A DNA stretch of 64,000 nucleotides from DAOTVC01 sp034437215 (GTDB lineage: Bacteria; Chloroflexota; Anaerolineae; B4-G1; SLSP01), in assembly GCA_034437215.1 (NCBI GenBank), contig DAOTVC010000039.1:1-64000 (forward strand). The letters run 5' to 3'. Positions 48,654 to 56,869 of this stretch are shown here, in pieces; within the stretch, counting starts at the first letter, position 1; every line of letters begins with the position of its first letter. The position numbers and the translations under genes are program-made. The notes below the pieces were generated by a model that was given only the letters and a program-made list of their open reading frames with translations, made no database searches and had not been told where the DNA came from.

Positions 48654-49124
48654 ATGAATCAACACCCTGTATACCTGACGAAAGAAGGGTACGAGGAGTT
48701 AGAGAACGAGCTGGACCACCTGAAGCGTGTACGGCGCCAGAAGGTCGCCGAACGCCTTCACGATGCGCTGAGTGAGGGCGAGCTCATCGAGAACGCCGAG
48801 CTCGAGGATGCCCGTCGCGAACAGGCCTTCGTCGAAGGACGCATCTACATGTTAGAACAGCAGCTGCGCAACGCCCGGCTCATCGAGGGTGGTTCGAAAG
48901 AGGGTATTATCGGCGTGGGCAGCCACGTGACCGTTGAGGAGGAGGGCTCGGACCATCCGGAGATCTATCACGTGGTCGGCTCCGCCGAAGCTTCGCCGAA
49001 GGACGGCAAGATTTCCAACGAGTCCCCGCTGGGCAGAGCCCTGCTGGGCAAGCGCGTTGGGGAAGAAGCGGTGGTGAAAGCCCCCGATGGGAACATCGTC
49101 TTCCAGATTCTCGCTGTGCAGTAG
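48654..49124 (+). CDS. greA: Transcription elongation factor GreA
   Basis: 156 residues from ATG 48654; GGAGG lies 11 bases before it, slightly far, and an upstream TTG at 48630 would add 8 residues. The N-terminal coiled coil (about 8-75) starts with VYLTKEGYEELENELDHL and has the acidic tip ALSEGELIENAELEDAR. The C-terminal FKBP-like domain includes GSHVTVEEEGS and the final SPLGRALLGKRVGEEAVVKAP. GreA inserts into the secondary channel of RNA polymerase and triggers cleavage of backtracked transcripts. It ends with a perfect terminator; lysS follows. Confidence 0.95.
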   Translation: MNQHPVYLTKEGYEELENELDHLKRVRRQKVAERLHDALSEGELIENAELEDARREQAFVEGRIYMLEQQLRNARLIEGGSKEGIIGVGSHVTVEEEGSDHPEIYHVVGSAEASPKDGKISNESPLGRALLGKRVGEEAVVKAPDGNIVFQILAVQ

Positions 49125-49143
49125 CAGCCGTCGACAGCCACCG

Positions 49144-49175
49144 CAAGCCCATACCCGCGTATGGGCTTGTTTGTT
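49144..49175 (+). terminator. Terminator between greA and lysS
   Basis: Perfect 11-bp stem (49144-49154 with 49159-49169), loop CCGC, followed by TTTGTT. Confidence 0.78.
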
Positions 49176-49256
49176 GCCGGGAGCAAGCGTTGATTGAGTT
49201 GGCGCCGGTGCCCCCACCGCCAAACGAAGTTAGAGTGTCGTGAAAGGGAGAAGCCC

Positions 49257-50768
49257 ATGGAGTTGAACAAACTGGAACAACAGCGGGTAGCAAAGGTAAA
49301 TCTGCTGCGCGCAGCAGGGGAGGAGCCCTATCCCCACCGCGCCCACCGCACCCACACCCTCGCCGAAGCCCATGACGCTTACGAGACAGTGGAGGGGACC
49401 GAGGAGCCCCTGCTTACCGTAACCGTTGCCGGACGCCTCGTCAGCATCCGCACCATGGGCAAGCTCGCCTTCGCCCACGTCGAGGACGAGAGCGGCAAGC
49501 TCCAGCTCTTCATCCGCCGCAATGACGTGGGCGAGGAGAGCTACGAGCTCTTCAAGAAGGCCTTCGACCTGGGCGATTTCGTCGAGGCAGCCGGGCAGAT
49601 GATACGCACACGCACCGGCGAGGTCAGTGTCCGGGTTGAGAAGCTCCGCATGCTATCCAAAGCCATCAGCCCCTTGCCCCTTGCCAAGGAGTACGAGGAT
49701 GAGGAGGGGGATGTCACCCGCTACAGTGCCTTCTCCGACATCGAGGAGCGGTATCGCCAGCGGTACGCCGACCTGGCGGTCAATCCTGAGGTGCGTCACC
49801 TCTTCCGCCTTCGATCCCGCACCATCAGCGCGCTACGCTCCTGGCTCGACGAACACGGCTTCTTGGAGGTCGAGACGCCGGTGCTCCAGCCCGTCTACGG
49901 TGGGGCAGCCGCGCGCCCCTTCACCACCTACCACAATCAGCTCAAACAGGAGCTCTATCTCCGCATCTCCTTCGAGCTCTACCTCAAGCGCCTCCTCGTG
50001 GGGATGTTCGAGCGCGTCTACGAAATCGGCCGGGACTTCCGCAACGAAGGAGTCTCCTACAAGCACAACCCCGAGTTCACCCAGCTGGAGCTCTACGTCG
50101 CCTACGCCGATCTCTTCAGTATCATGGAGACGGTCGAAGAGCTCCTCTCCCACACGGCGGGGGCGGTTCTGGGAACCCGGACGATTACCTATCAGGGCCA
50201 GGAGCTCGATCTTGCGCCCCCCTGGCGCCGCGTAAGCCTGCAAGAGGTCATCCGCGAGGGAACCGGCATCGACTACCGGGAGTTCGCCACCGCTGCGGCG
50301 CTCCGGGCTGAGATGCGCAAGCACGGTTTCCACGCCGACGATAAGGCCAACTGGGGGCAGCTGGTGGACAACCTGCTCTCCCGGGTGGAACCCGCCCTCA
50401 TCCAGCCCACCTTCGTCTACGACTATCCTGTGGAGATCTCACCCTTGGCGAAACAGAAGCCCCAAGATCCCACCCACGTGGAGCGCTTCGAGCTCTTCGT
50501 CGGTGGGCTCGAGATGGGCAACGCCTTCACGGAGCTCAACGACCCCTTTGAGCAGGAGGAGCGCTTTCTGCAACAGGGCCGGGCCTACGAAGCAGGGGAC
50601 GAGGAAGCACAGCCCATGGACGAGGACTATCTACAGGCGCTGAAGTACGGGATGCCCCCTAACGGCGGTTTCGGACTGGGCATCGATCGTCTGGCGATGC
50701 TCTTTACCGATCGTCACTCCATCCGTGAGGTTCTGCTCTACCCGCACCTCAGACCGCGCGAGGAGTAA
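49257..50768 (+). CDS. lysS: Lysyl-tRNA synthetase (class II)
   Basis: 503 residues from ATG 49257 (AAAGGGAG seven bases upstream). The N-terminal OB fold for anticodon binding covers about 50-150. The class II core: motif 1 FLEVETPVLQPVYGGAAARPF (in parts), motif 2 VYEIGRDFRNEGVSYKHNPEFTQLE (in parts: GRDFRNEG, HNPEFTQLE), motif 3 GGFGLGIDRLAMLF. RFELFVGGLEMGNAFTELNDP marks the LysRS-specific active site region. It attaches lysine to tRNA-Lys. It follows greA in the same direction, a common pairing. Element B and a bidirectional terminator lie downstream. Confidence 0.96.
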   Translation: MELNKLEQQRVAKVNLLRAAGEEPYPHRAHRTHTLAEAHDAYETVEGTEEPLLTVTVAGRLVSIRTMGKLAFAHVEDESGKLQLFIRRNDVGEESYELFKKAFDLGDFVEAAGQMIRTRTGEVSVRVEKLRMLSKAISPLPLAKEYEDEEGDVTRYSAFSDIEERYRQRYADLAVNPEVRHLFRLRSRTISALRSWLDEHGFLEVETPVLQPVYGGAAARPFTTYHNQLKQELYLRISFELYLKRLLVGMFERVYEIGRDFRNEGVSYKHNPEFTQLELYVAYADLFSIMETVEELLSHTAGAVLGTRTITYQGQELDLAPPWRRVSLQEVIREGTGIDYREFATAAALRAEMRKHGFHADDKANWGQLVDNLLSRVEPALIQPTFVYDYPVEISPLAKQKPQDPTHVERFELFVGGLEMGNAFTELNDPFEQEERFLQQGRAYEAGDEEAQPMDEDYLQALKYGMPPNGGFGLGIDRLAMLFTDRHSIREVLLYPHLRPREE

Positions 50769-50770
50769 GC

Positions 50771-50920
50771 GTCTGTAAGAAAATAACTTCCCGACGGTGG
50801 GTGCTCGGGGAACGTAGCGAACTGCTGGAAGGGCTGGAGACGCACAGCCCTCAAACGAGTCAGGAGGAGCTCTTTCATCCTGACTCCAGAGACATCGGGA
50901 AGTTATACTTTTACGAACCC
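50771..50920. repeat. Intergenic element B with partial terminal inverted repeats
   Basis: 150 bases starting 3 bases after the lysS stop. Its right end (50897-50920) is an exact 24-base reverse copy of the left end of element A (30427-30450). Its left end (50771-50792) resembles the right end of A in reverse. The interiors differ. Like A, it is located between convergent genes. Confidence 0.8.
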
Positions 50921-50936
50921 TAAGCGTACAATCCCC

Positions 50937-50967
50937 AGAGAGGGCGATCGAGTCGATCGCCCTCTCT
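50937..50967. terminator. Bidirectional terminator between lysS and ferric-reductase-like gene
   Basis: Perfect 14-bp stem (50937-50950 with 50954-50967) with loop AGT. It separates the convergent lysS and the leftward gene whose stop is at 50985. No long T-run. Confidence 0.65.
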
Positions 50968-50984
50968 GCATAGCAACCGTATCC

Positions 50985-51590
50985 TTACGTGCGCGCCCGC
51001 CGCCGGCTCTTCCGCACCCGCTTCACGACGAAGACGACAACCAAGACGAGCGCCATCAACCCGGAGACGATGCGAATGAGCGGGGAGTTGAAGCTCGTAC
51101 CGATGAGTTGTCCGTGGATGGTCCCCAGAAGGAAGGCCAAGTAGTTGAGCCAGTGGATGATGCGCCAGCTGCGTCCCAGGGAAGCCCGAAAGAGGGCGGT
51201 AAGAGAGGTGATGGCGATGAGCCAGAAGGCCGGGCGCCCTCCGAGAGCCAAAAAGCTGCGTACGGAGGCAAAACTCGGCAGAAAGACCGCGACCGTTCCC
51301 GACTGCCAGGCAGCACTCACCGCATGCAGGGTCAGAGCCACCAGGGCGGTCACGGAGACGGCGTGGTGCACCTTTACGAAGGAGCGCCCAAAGTACTGGG
51401 TCAACTCCCGCAGATAGAGAGAGGAGAGGCTGGCGAGGAAGACCGCCAGATAACCCAAGAGGGCTCCTATCCGGAGAACCCCCGCCAACGTCGACCCGGG
51501 AGGGATGAAAAGCACAACGACCACGACGAGGGCCACGGCGAGCAGCCCACTCAAAATCAGAACCCAGGTATTCTTCGGTGTGAGAGCCAC
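50985..51590 (-). CDS. Ferric reductase-like transmembrane protein
   Basis: 201 residues, GTG start with AAGGAGG upstream. Six hydrophobic helices cover the protein. Likely haem-ligand histidines are in KVHHAVSVTALVALTLHAV and in RIIHWLNYLAFLLGTIHGQL, the pattern of the ferric reductase-like/MsrQ (YedZ) family. A basic tail KRVRKSRRRART ends the protein. It would carry electrons across the membrane through b-type haem. The matching periplasmic partner (MsrP) is not next to it, and no flavin domain is attached. The start codon is 17 bases from an AGTC-phased repeat. Confidence 0.75.
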   Translation of the reverse strand: MALTPKNTWVLILSGLLAVALVVVVVLFIPPGSTLAGVLRIGALLGYLAVFLASLSSLYLRELTQYFGRSFVKVHHAVSVTALVALTLHAVSAAWQSGTVAVFLPSFASVRSFLALGGRPAFWLIAITSLTALFRASLGRSWRIIHWLNYLAFLLGTIHGQLIGTSFNSPLIRIVSGLMALVLVVVFVVKRVRKSRRRART

Positions 51591-51607
51591 GTTAACCTCC
51601 TTAAAAT

Positions 51608-51647
51608 AGTCAGATAGTCGTTTAGTCGCCTGGTCGCACAGTCAAAA
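51608..51647. repeat. Five AGTCNNNN 8-bp units upstream of ferric-reductase-like start
   Basis: AGTC (once GGTC) at exact 8-base spacing: 51608, 51616, 51624, 51632, 51640. On the coding strand of the leftward gene it reads GACT every 8 bases and ends 17 bases before the GTG, just before the AAGGAGG site. Same geometry as at 36081. Confidence 0.85.
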
Positions 51648-51758
51648 ACAATGCCTGCCTGTCATCCGGAGCGAAGTGAAGGATAAGGAACCGGACCTGA
51701 GCCGTCTACCGGGAGAGTCAACTCCCCCTGGAGATAGTCCACGCATAGGAGGGGCGAG

Positions 51759-52391
51759 TCACAACTCCCCCACCACCTCCGCCTCCAACCGTCGGAAGAA
51801 GTCCTCCATGTAGCGATGACGCGCTTCGGCCATCTGCCGCCCTGTCTGGGTGTAGAGCCGCTCCCTGAGACGGGAGAGCTTGACGACAAACTCGTGCACG
51901 GGCGTGTGGGCCACGGGATCGTCCCCCGCCGTCTCCCAGCGCTCCAGATCCACGCTCTCCAGAGGAGCCCAGAGCCGTTGGTTGTGCGCCCCACCGTAGG
52001 CAAAGGCGCGCGCCACGCCCACCGCCCCGATGGCGTCCAGCTTGTCGGCGTCGAAGAGCACCTGCGCCTCCAAGGTCTCCGGTTGGGGTGCAGTACGGAA
52101 GCGGTGCGCGGCAATGGCATGCACGACAGCCTCGACCCAGGCCGGCGGACAGGATGTGAGGAGCAGGGCCGCCCGCTCTGCAGCCACGTCGGCGTGATCG
52201 CGCCCCTGGTGCTGGGCCTCGGACCGCCCCCAATCGTGCAGCAGGGCCGCCGTCCGCACGATGGAGAGGTCGGCCCCCTCCCGGCGTGCGATCTGCCCCG
52301 CAACGCGCTCGACGCGGAGAATGTGATCGAAATCGTGGACGCTGTCGGCCTCTTCGTAGAGGGCGCGCGCTTGTTCGATGGTCAGACGCAT
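51759..52391 (-). CDS. HD domain phosphohydrolase
   Basis: 210 residues, ATG start. The HD signature is complete: HDFDHILRVERVAGQIA (first His), LLHDWGRSEAQ (HD pair), and the downstream Asp in DADKLDAIGAVGVARAF. This matches small HD hydrolases related to YedJ/uncharacterised HD proteins of about 200-230 residues. The metal-dependent reaction is phosphate ester hydrolysis, substrate unknown. It has a possible promoter at 52412-52440 and is separated by 118 bases from the M23 pair upstream. The gene's 3' side (51648-51758) shows nothing notable. Confidence 0.85.
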   Translation of the reverse strand: MRLTIEQARALYEEADSVHDFDHILRVERVAGQIARREGADLSIVRTAALLHDWGRSEAQHQGRDHADVAAERAALLLTSCPPAWVEAVVHAIAAHRFRTAPQPETLEAQVLFDADKLDAIGAVGVARAFAYGGAHNQRLWAPLESVDLERWETAGDDPVAHTPVHEFVVKLSRLRERLYTQTGRQMAEARHRYMEDFFRRLEAEVVGEL

Positions 52392-52411
52392 CGACCCCTC
52401 CCCTGCCGCCC

Positions 52412-52440
52412 ATTATACAACGAGAGACGGACAGAATAAA
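52412..52440 (-). promoter_or_regulatory. Possible promoter of HD hydrolase gene
   Basis: Minus strand TTTATT (52440-52435), 17-base spacer, TATAAT (52417-52412), 21 bases before the ATG at 52391. The -10 is consensus, the -35 weak. Confidence 0.5.
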
Positions 52441-52509
52441 GGAGAGTCTTTCACGAAGGGGTTAACGAGGAGCAACCCGCCGGGGACAAAGACAGTAGCG
52501 CTCGTCGAG

Positions 52510-53637
52510 CTACGGGAGATAGATCAGGGGATTGGTCGGGTAGCCGTTGTAGCGAATCTCGAAGTGCAGATGGGGACCCGTGGAGTAGCCGGTGCTGCCC
52601 ATCGCACCGATCACCTGCCCCATCTCCACGACTTCACCCTCGTAGACGAAGATATTGCTGAGGTGCGCGTAGTAGGTCTGGAAGCCGTTGGTGTGATCCA
52701 CGACAACCAGATAGCCATACCCTACGTCCGTCCAGCCGGCGAAGACCACGTAACCGGCGTCGGCAGCCACGATGGCAACTCCGGTAGCATTGGCTACGTC
52801 GACAGCACGGTGCCCGTACCAGTAGCCCTGACTGAGGTATCCACCGGCCGGCCAAGAGAAGTTAGCCCCACCGACAGCGCCTTCAGGCGCCGGACCTTCA
52901 TAGAGGACGACCTCTCGCTTCTCGTAGGGCTTCGTCCCGCCGGGTATGATCACCTTCGTACCCGGCATCAGATCCCCCCCGTCGGTCAAGGTGTTGAAGG
53001 GGCAGTTCCGAATCTCTGCAGCGGAGGCACTGTACTTCTCAGCCAGGCTCCGCACCGTGTCCTCCTCGGTGACGGCGTGGTAGACCCCATCCAGCGGTAG
53101 GATGACCAGCTCCTGCCCCACCTTGAGAAGATCGGGGGCCTTTTCCATCGCCGGGTTCGACCACATGATGGTCGTCGGCTCCAGCCCAAAGGCTTCCGCG
53201 ATCGATTGGGTGGTGTCCCCCGGTTGTATGGTGTAGGTGACGATCTCCAGACGGGGGCGTGGGGGAATGTAGGTGTGCGGCTCTGCCGCGCGGGCAATCC
53301 TGCCCAAGGCGCTGGCTCGATAGTAAGGACGCATCGAACCGGCGAGGGGCTGGGTCTGTTTCTCTGTAACGATCAACGGCTCCAGGGAGAGGGAGTTGAC
53401 GGCACCCGAGGCCATACCGATGGGCGCGTCCAACTGCAGACCCCAAAAGGCCAGGAAGGCGGCCAAAATCAGGAGCAGGGCGGCGTGGGAGCCAAACCTA
53501 CCCAGGTAGGGGCGTTGACCCCGGTGGTCACCGTTCCAGCGCCAGACGAGAGCCGCAAAAGCAGCAATGGCGTGGGTGATTGCTCGCCCACGCCACTCGA
53601 GGTACTCTTTGGGGCTCTTCACATTAGAGCTGCCCAT
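52510..53637 (-). CDS. LysM-M23 peptidoglycan peptidase (second of pair)
   Basis: 375 residues. ATG overlaps the upstream gene's stop by one base. An N-terminal cytosolic part with a membrane helix (about 50-68) is followed by a linker. Two LysM domains come next (IVTYTIQPGDTTQSIAEAFG, about 135-180, and YHAVTEEDTVRSLAEKYS, about 185-235). The M23 domain runs from about 260 to the end: HRAVD gives the first zinc His and Asp, and GPHLHFEIR the last His. It would bind glycan strands and cut peptide cross-links in the cell wall, or regulate wall hydrolysis. Both zinc motifs are intact, so it is probably active. Confidence 0.88.
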   Translation of the reverse strand: MGSSNVKSPKEYLEWRGRAITHAIAAFAALVWRWNGDHRGQRPYLGRFGSHAALLLILAAFLAFWGLQLDAPIGMASGAVNSLSLEPLIVTEKQTQPLAGSMRPYYRASALGRIARAAEPHTYIPPRPRLEIVTYTIQPGDTTQSIAEAFGLEPTTIMWSNPAMEKAPDLLKVGQELVILPLDGVYHAVTEEDTVRSLAEKYSASAAEIRNCPFNTLTDGGDLMPGTKVIIPGGTKPYEKREVVLYEGPAPEGAVGGANFSWPAGGYLSQGYWYGHRAVDVANATGVAIVAADAGYVVFAGWTDVGYGYLVVVDHTNGFQTYYAHLSNIFVYEGEVVEMGQVIGAMGSTGYSTGPHLHFEIRYNGYPTNPLIYLP

Positions 53638-54818
53638 TACCAGAAAAGTTGGGGGTTTTGAGGCACACCGCCGTAACGGATCTCAAAGTGCAGATGCGGG
53701 CCCGTGGACCAACCCGTGGTCCCGCAAGCACCCAGCACGGATCCCTGGGGCACGAGGTCGCCGGCGGTGACCCAGATGGAGTCGAAGTGGGCGTAACGGC
53801 TCGTGTAGCCGTTGCCGTGATCGACGATCACGAGATTCCCATACCCTCCGCTCCAACCCGTGAAGGTCACAATCCCGTTATCCGCCGCGTAGATGGCGTC
53901 CCCCAGGCTGCAGCGGTAGTCCAGGCCGATGTGACGCGGGTTGCGCGGGTCGTGGAAGGTCCAGCCGGAGATGGCGTAGGAGCCCGTGGGGAGCCCCCAC
54001 CAGCCATCCGCTCCCGTCATGGCTGCGGTGACGCTGCCGCTGAAGCTGCTGCTGCGAGCCATAGGCAGGACAGGATCGGGCGGGGGCGCTTCCCACTGGA
54101 TGGTCTCCCCCACACCGCCGGGCACCACGAGCAGCTGGCCCTCACTCAGGGTCTGGCCTCGATCGATCCCGTTCCACATGTTGTAGAGGGCCACGGGCTC
54201 CACCTCGTACTGCTCGGCGATACTGCGCACACTCTCCCCCGCGGCGACGGTGTGATAGGCGCCGTCGATGGGCGGGATCGCCAAGACGAGTCCGGGGTTG
54301 ATGAGCCAGGGCGCGCCCTGGAGAGGCTCCATGTTGGACCAGACGATGGTCTCCGGAGAGAGATCGAACTTCCAGGCGATATCGTAGATGGTATCGCCCA
54401 TCTGCACCGTGTAGGTGATGACCTCGAGACGCACACGATCGGGGATGGTGGTATGGGGTATGACCTGACGCGAAATCGCCCGCTGGGCAGGGGACTGCCA
54501 CGAGCGGACGGCGCCGACGGTCATCAACGTAGGCGTAGCCATAGGTTCTGCAGCAACCTGGGAAGAGGGCGCTGAATCCTCCGCCACACTGATCTGCGTC
54601 CATGTAATACGGCCCACAAAGACCAGGAGCAGGACCAGAAAGATGATCCCCAGGTGTGCACTGTACCGCCCTAGCAGAGATGCGACGGCCTGACGATCAC
54701 TGCTCAACCGCCAGGCCCACGCTATCGTTTTCGCTAGAACACGCCCAAAGGCGCGGGACAGCGCCCGCGGCGAACCTTGGAACGATGTTGCTTCAAAAGT
54801 CTCTTCGTTCGTATTCAT
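53637..54818 (-). CDS. LysM-M23 peptidoglycan peptidase (first of pair)
   Basis: 393 residues, ATG. N-terminal helix about residues 52-72; linker; two LysM domains (VITYTVQMGDTIYDIAWKFD about 130-175 and YHTVAAGESVRSIAEQYE about 180-230). M23 domain: first zinc motif HIGLDY, then YAHFD, last GPHLHFEIR. It is a clear paralogue of the next gene with the same domain order. The junction between the two genes overlaps by a base, so they are co-translated. They probably act together during growth or division of the wall. A promoter lies 34 bases upstream. Confidence 0.88.
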   Translation of the reverse strand: MNTNEETFEATSFQGSPRALSRAFGRVLAKTIAWAWRLSSDRQAVASLLGRYSAHLGIIFLVLLLVFVGRITWTQISVAEDSAPSSQVAAEPMATPTLMTVGAVRSWQSPAQRAISRQVIPHTTIPDRVRLEVITYTVQMGDTIYDIAWKFDLSPETIVWSNMEPLQGAPWLINPGLVLAIPPIDGAYHTVAAGESVRSIAEQYEVEPVALYNMWNGIDRGQTLSEGQLLVVPGGVGETIQWEAPPPDPVLPMARSSSFSGSVTAAMTGADGWWGLPTGSYAISGWTFHDPRNPRHIGLDYRCSLGDAIYAADNGIVTFTGWSGGYGNLVIVDHGNGYTSRYAHFDSIWVTAGDLVPQGSVLGACGTTGWSTGPHLHFEIRYGGVPQNPQLFW

Positions 54819-54851
54819 AATGATATTGCACTCGATGAGTACAACATGTCC

Positions 54852-54880
54852 ATTATAGCACGGGAAAAAAGGGAACGCAA
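54852..54880 (-). promoter_or_regulatory. Promoter of LysM-M23 pair
   Basis: Minus strand TTGCGT (54880-54875), 17-base spacer, TATAAT (54857-54852), 34 bases before the ATG at 54818. Confidence 0.68.
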
Positions 54881-54939
54881 CTCCGCACCTGACGACTTCC
54901 TTACAACCAAAGTGTCGAGCCGCACCTCCACAGCAGAAA

Positions 54940-54966
54940 GCGGCGGGGCCATCAGTGCCCCGCCGC
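54940..54966 (-). terminator. Terminator after DUF5666 gene
   Basis: Perfect 10-bp GC stem (54940-54949 with 54957-54966), 7-base loop; on the minus strand TTTC follows. It lies 23 bases after the stop of the leftward gene at 54989. Confidence 0.68.
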
Positions 54967-54988
54967 CTACCACCGTCCGCTCTCAGAG

Positions 54989-56266
54989 CTACCGGCTGAA
55001 GATCTCCTGGGCCAGCAGCCCCTCCTCCTCACGCAGACCGTGCACGTGCACTCTGCGCCCCTGCTCCAGATCCTCGAAGCCGAAGTCCGGCTCCTCGCGG
55101 GAGCGGTAGCGGGTCTCATCCGTCACGCGCACCGAGACGATGCCGTAGCGCGTGCCCAGGCGGAAGCCCTCTCCCTCCATGGAGAGGATGAGACCGCCGA
55201 CCTCGACCCGATCACGCCGGGAGGGCACGCGGACCGCCCACGCCCGGAAGGTGCCATCGGCCTCCCACTCACCACTGCACTGGATGCGATCCCCGGTCTG
55301 CAGGGCTTCGAGATCTCCGCCCTCCTCGCCGGGGACGTAGAACTTCGTCGTCGCATCCGTCTGCACCTCGATCACCTGATCGAGACGGGTCTGTACCCGG
55401 ATCATCGACCCTTCGATTCCCAGGACCTCGCCGACCAGAGCAGCTGCTCCGGAAGGGATGACCGCCACGTGGAGGGCAAAGGCTGTGTCTCCTTCCATAC
55501 GGGCGCGGATTCCCACGACGGCCCCTACTTCGATGTCCGCAAGAGTCGGCTCTGCGACCTCCGGGACCACGAAGTCCGTCTCGTCGGTCACGGTAAGGGT
55601 CAGCTCTTGCCCCTCACGCCGCTCTACGGTCAGACTGTTCGTCCCTCGGGCAGTCACGGTGCCCCGCAGCTTGCCCTGTCTGGGGCGCGGGACGGTCACC
55701 AGTCGCGCCAGGACGCCCTCGTCCACGGCTTGACCGACCACGACGACGGTCGTTCCCACCTCCAGATCCTCGAGGGTGGGTTCTTCGAGATCGGGCAAGC
55801 GGAAGTGAGTGATCTCGTCCACGCTCACCGCCACCGTCCCCTCCTCCGTCAGGAGCGCCAAGCCCTCACTCCCGATACTCTCCACCTCCCCTCTGAGGCG
55901 GGCGGGTTTGGCGGGACGGACGACGAGAACGCGGGCCCGTAGGCCATCCTCTGTGGGCTTCCCCTGGGCCAGCACGAAGTTACCGACCTCCACGTCCTCC
56001 AAGCCCGGCGACTCGACCTCGGGGATGACGAAACGGGTGGAACCCTCCACATAGATCGTCCGCTCCCCCCGCTCATGGGTAATCTGAAGGGAGTCAGCCC
56101 CGACGGAGACCACAGTCCCGGCAGCGCGTCCTCCACGGTGTACCCTACTACCCTCGCCCTGGGGACGGAGCTCACTTCCAGGCCCGCCCGGTGCAGCCAC
56201 GGCAGGCAGCACCACGAGCAGGCTCAACAACAGGACCCCCACAACACCCATCCATCGAACTTTCAT
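54989..56266 (-). CDS. Exported multi-repeat DUF5666-type protein
   Basis: 425 residues from ATG 56266, where AGGAGG lies 7 bases upstream; an ATG two codons earlier touches that site. Signal peptide VGVLLLSLLVVLPAVAA with cleavage about residue 24. The rest is a string of about six related domains of 60-65 residues. Each has a G-x-V/GTV start, a T-x-F/TRF or THF turn, then LEDVEVGNFV/LEDLEVGTTV/LADIEVGAVV-like and a following strand with A-R-x-V-V/A. This is the DUF5666 pattern, small OB-like beta domains. Function is unknown; it is likely periplasmic or wall-associated. Proline and acidic residues dominate; no cysteine. Confidence 0.78.
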   Translation of the reverse strand: MKVRWMGVVGVLLLSLLVVLPAVAAPGGPGSELRPQGEGSRVHRGGRAAGTVVSVGADSLQITHERGERTIYVEGSTRFVIPEVESPGLEDVEVGNFVLAQGKPTEDGLRARVLVVRPAKPARLRGEVESIGSEGLALLTEEGTVAVSVDEITHFRLPDLEEPTLEDLEVGTTVVVVGQAVDEGVLARLVTVPRPRQGKLRGTVTARGTNSLTVERREGQELTLTVTDETDFVVPEVAEPTLADIEVGAVVGIRARMEGDTAFALHVAVIPSGAAALVGEVLGIEGSMIRVQTRLDQVIEVQTDATTKFYVPGEEGGDLEALQTGDRIQCSGEWEADGTFRAWAVRVPSRRDRVEVGGLILSMEGEGFRLGTRYGIVSVRVTDETRYRSREEPDFGFEDLEQGRRVHVHGLREEEGLLAQEIFSR

Positions 56267-56369
56267 CGTCATACCTCCTGAATCAGATTGCTTACAGCCT
56301 CTAGGATACGGAAGGACGTAAGACGCCTATGGGCAAAGTGTAAAAAAGTTGTAAAAAGGGCGCCTGTCC

Positions 56370-56397
56370 TTGACACTCTCCTCGGGCGTGCGATAAT
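56370..56397 (+). promoter_or_regulatory. Promoter of thioredoxin gene
   Basis: TTGACA (56370-56375), 16-base spacer, GATAAT (56392-56397), 80 bases before the ATG. Between 56267 and 56369 a short repeated GTAAAAAAGT/GTAAAAAGGG is seen. Confidence 0.7.
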
Positions 56398-56476
56398 TTG
56401 ACCAGATAGTAATGGTGAAATTCGTTGCGCGAAACGCGCGGCAAAGTCCACTAACTCAGAGGAAAGCGAGGTAGCT

Positions 56477-56800
56477 ATGTCCAAAGCGAAAGCCGTAGAT
56501 GAAACCACCTTCGAATCTGAAGTCCTCAACGCCTCCAAGCCGGTGCTTGTTGATTTCTGGGCCTCCTGGTGCCCCCCCTGTCGTGCTCTGGCCCCTACCC
56601 TGGACGAGCTTGCGGAAGAGGTCGGGGACAAGATGCGGATTGTTAAGGTCAACGTTCAGGAAGTGACGGAGGTACCCCAGCGCTTCAGCGTCATGAACAT
56701 CCCCACCCTCATCCTGTTCAAGAACGGAGAAGAGACCTTGCGCCTGGTGGGCAATCGCTCGAAGAAAGCGCTCCTCAAGGAGCTGCAACCCTACATCTGA
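56477..56800 (+). CDS. trxA: Thioredoxin
   Basis: 107 residues, ATG with GAGGAAAGCGAGG-like purines upstream. The active site is W31-C32-P33-P34-C35, so the usual WCGPC is WCPPC. Other thioredoxin features are present: FWASWCPPCRALAPTLDELA, the buried D25-equivalent in VLVDFWAS, cis-proline in MNIPTLILF, and GNRSKKALLKEL at the end. It reduces disulfides, presumably with a thioredoxin reductase. The Pro in the second position may raise the redox potential relative to CGPC. Single gene with its own promoter and terminator. Confidence 0.93.
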   Translation: MSKAKAVDETTFESEVLNASKPVLVDFWASWCPPCRALAPTLDELAEEVGDKMRIVKVNVQEVTEVPQRFSVMNIPTLILFKNGEETLRLVGNRSKKALLKELQPYI

Positions 56801-56820
56801 TCCCGCCCCTGGCGAAAGAG

Positions 56821-56853
56821 AAAGCCCACTGGCGTTGCCAGTGGGCTTTTCTG
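56821..56853. terminator. Bidirectional terminator between trxA and mazG
   Basis: Perfect 13-bp stem (56821-56833 with 56837-56849), loop GTT, followed by TTCTGTT on the plus strand and by CTCTTTCGC on the minus strand. It closes trxA and, in reverse, the mazG gene ending at 56870. Confidence 0.82.
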
Positions 56854-56869
56854 TTGGTTCGCAAGAGAA

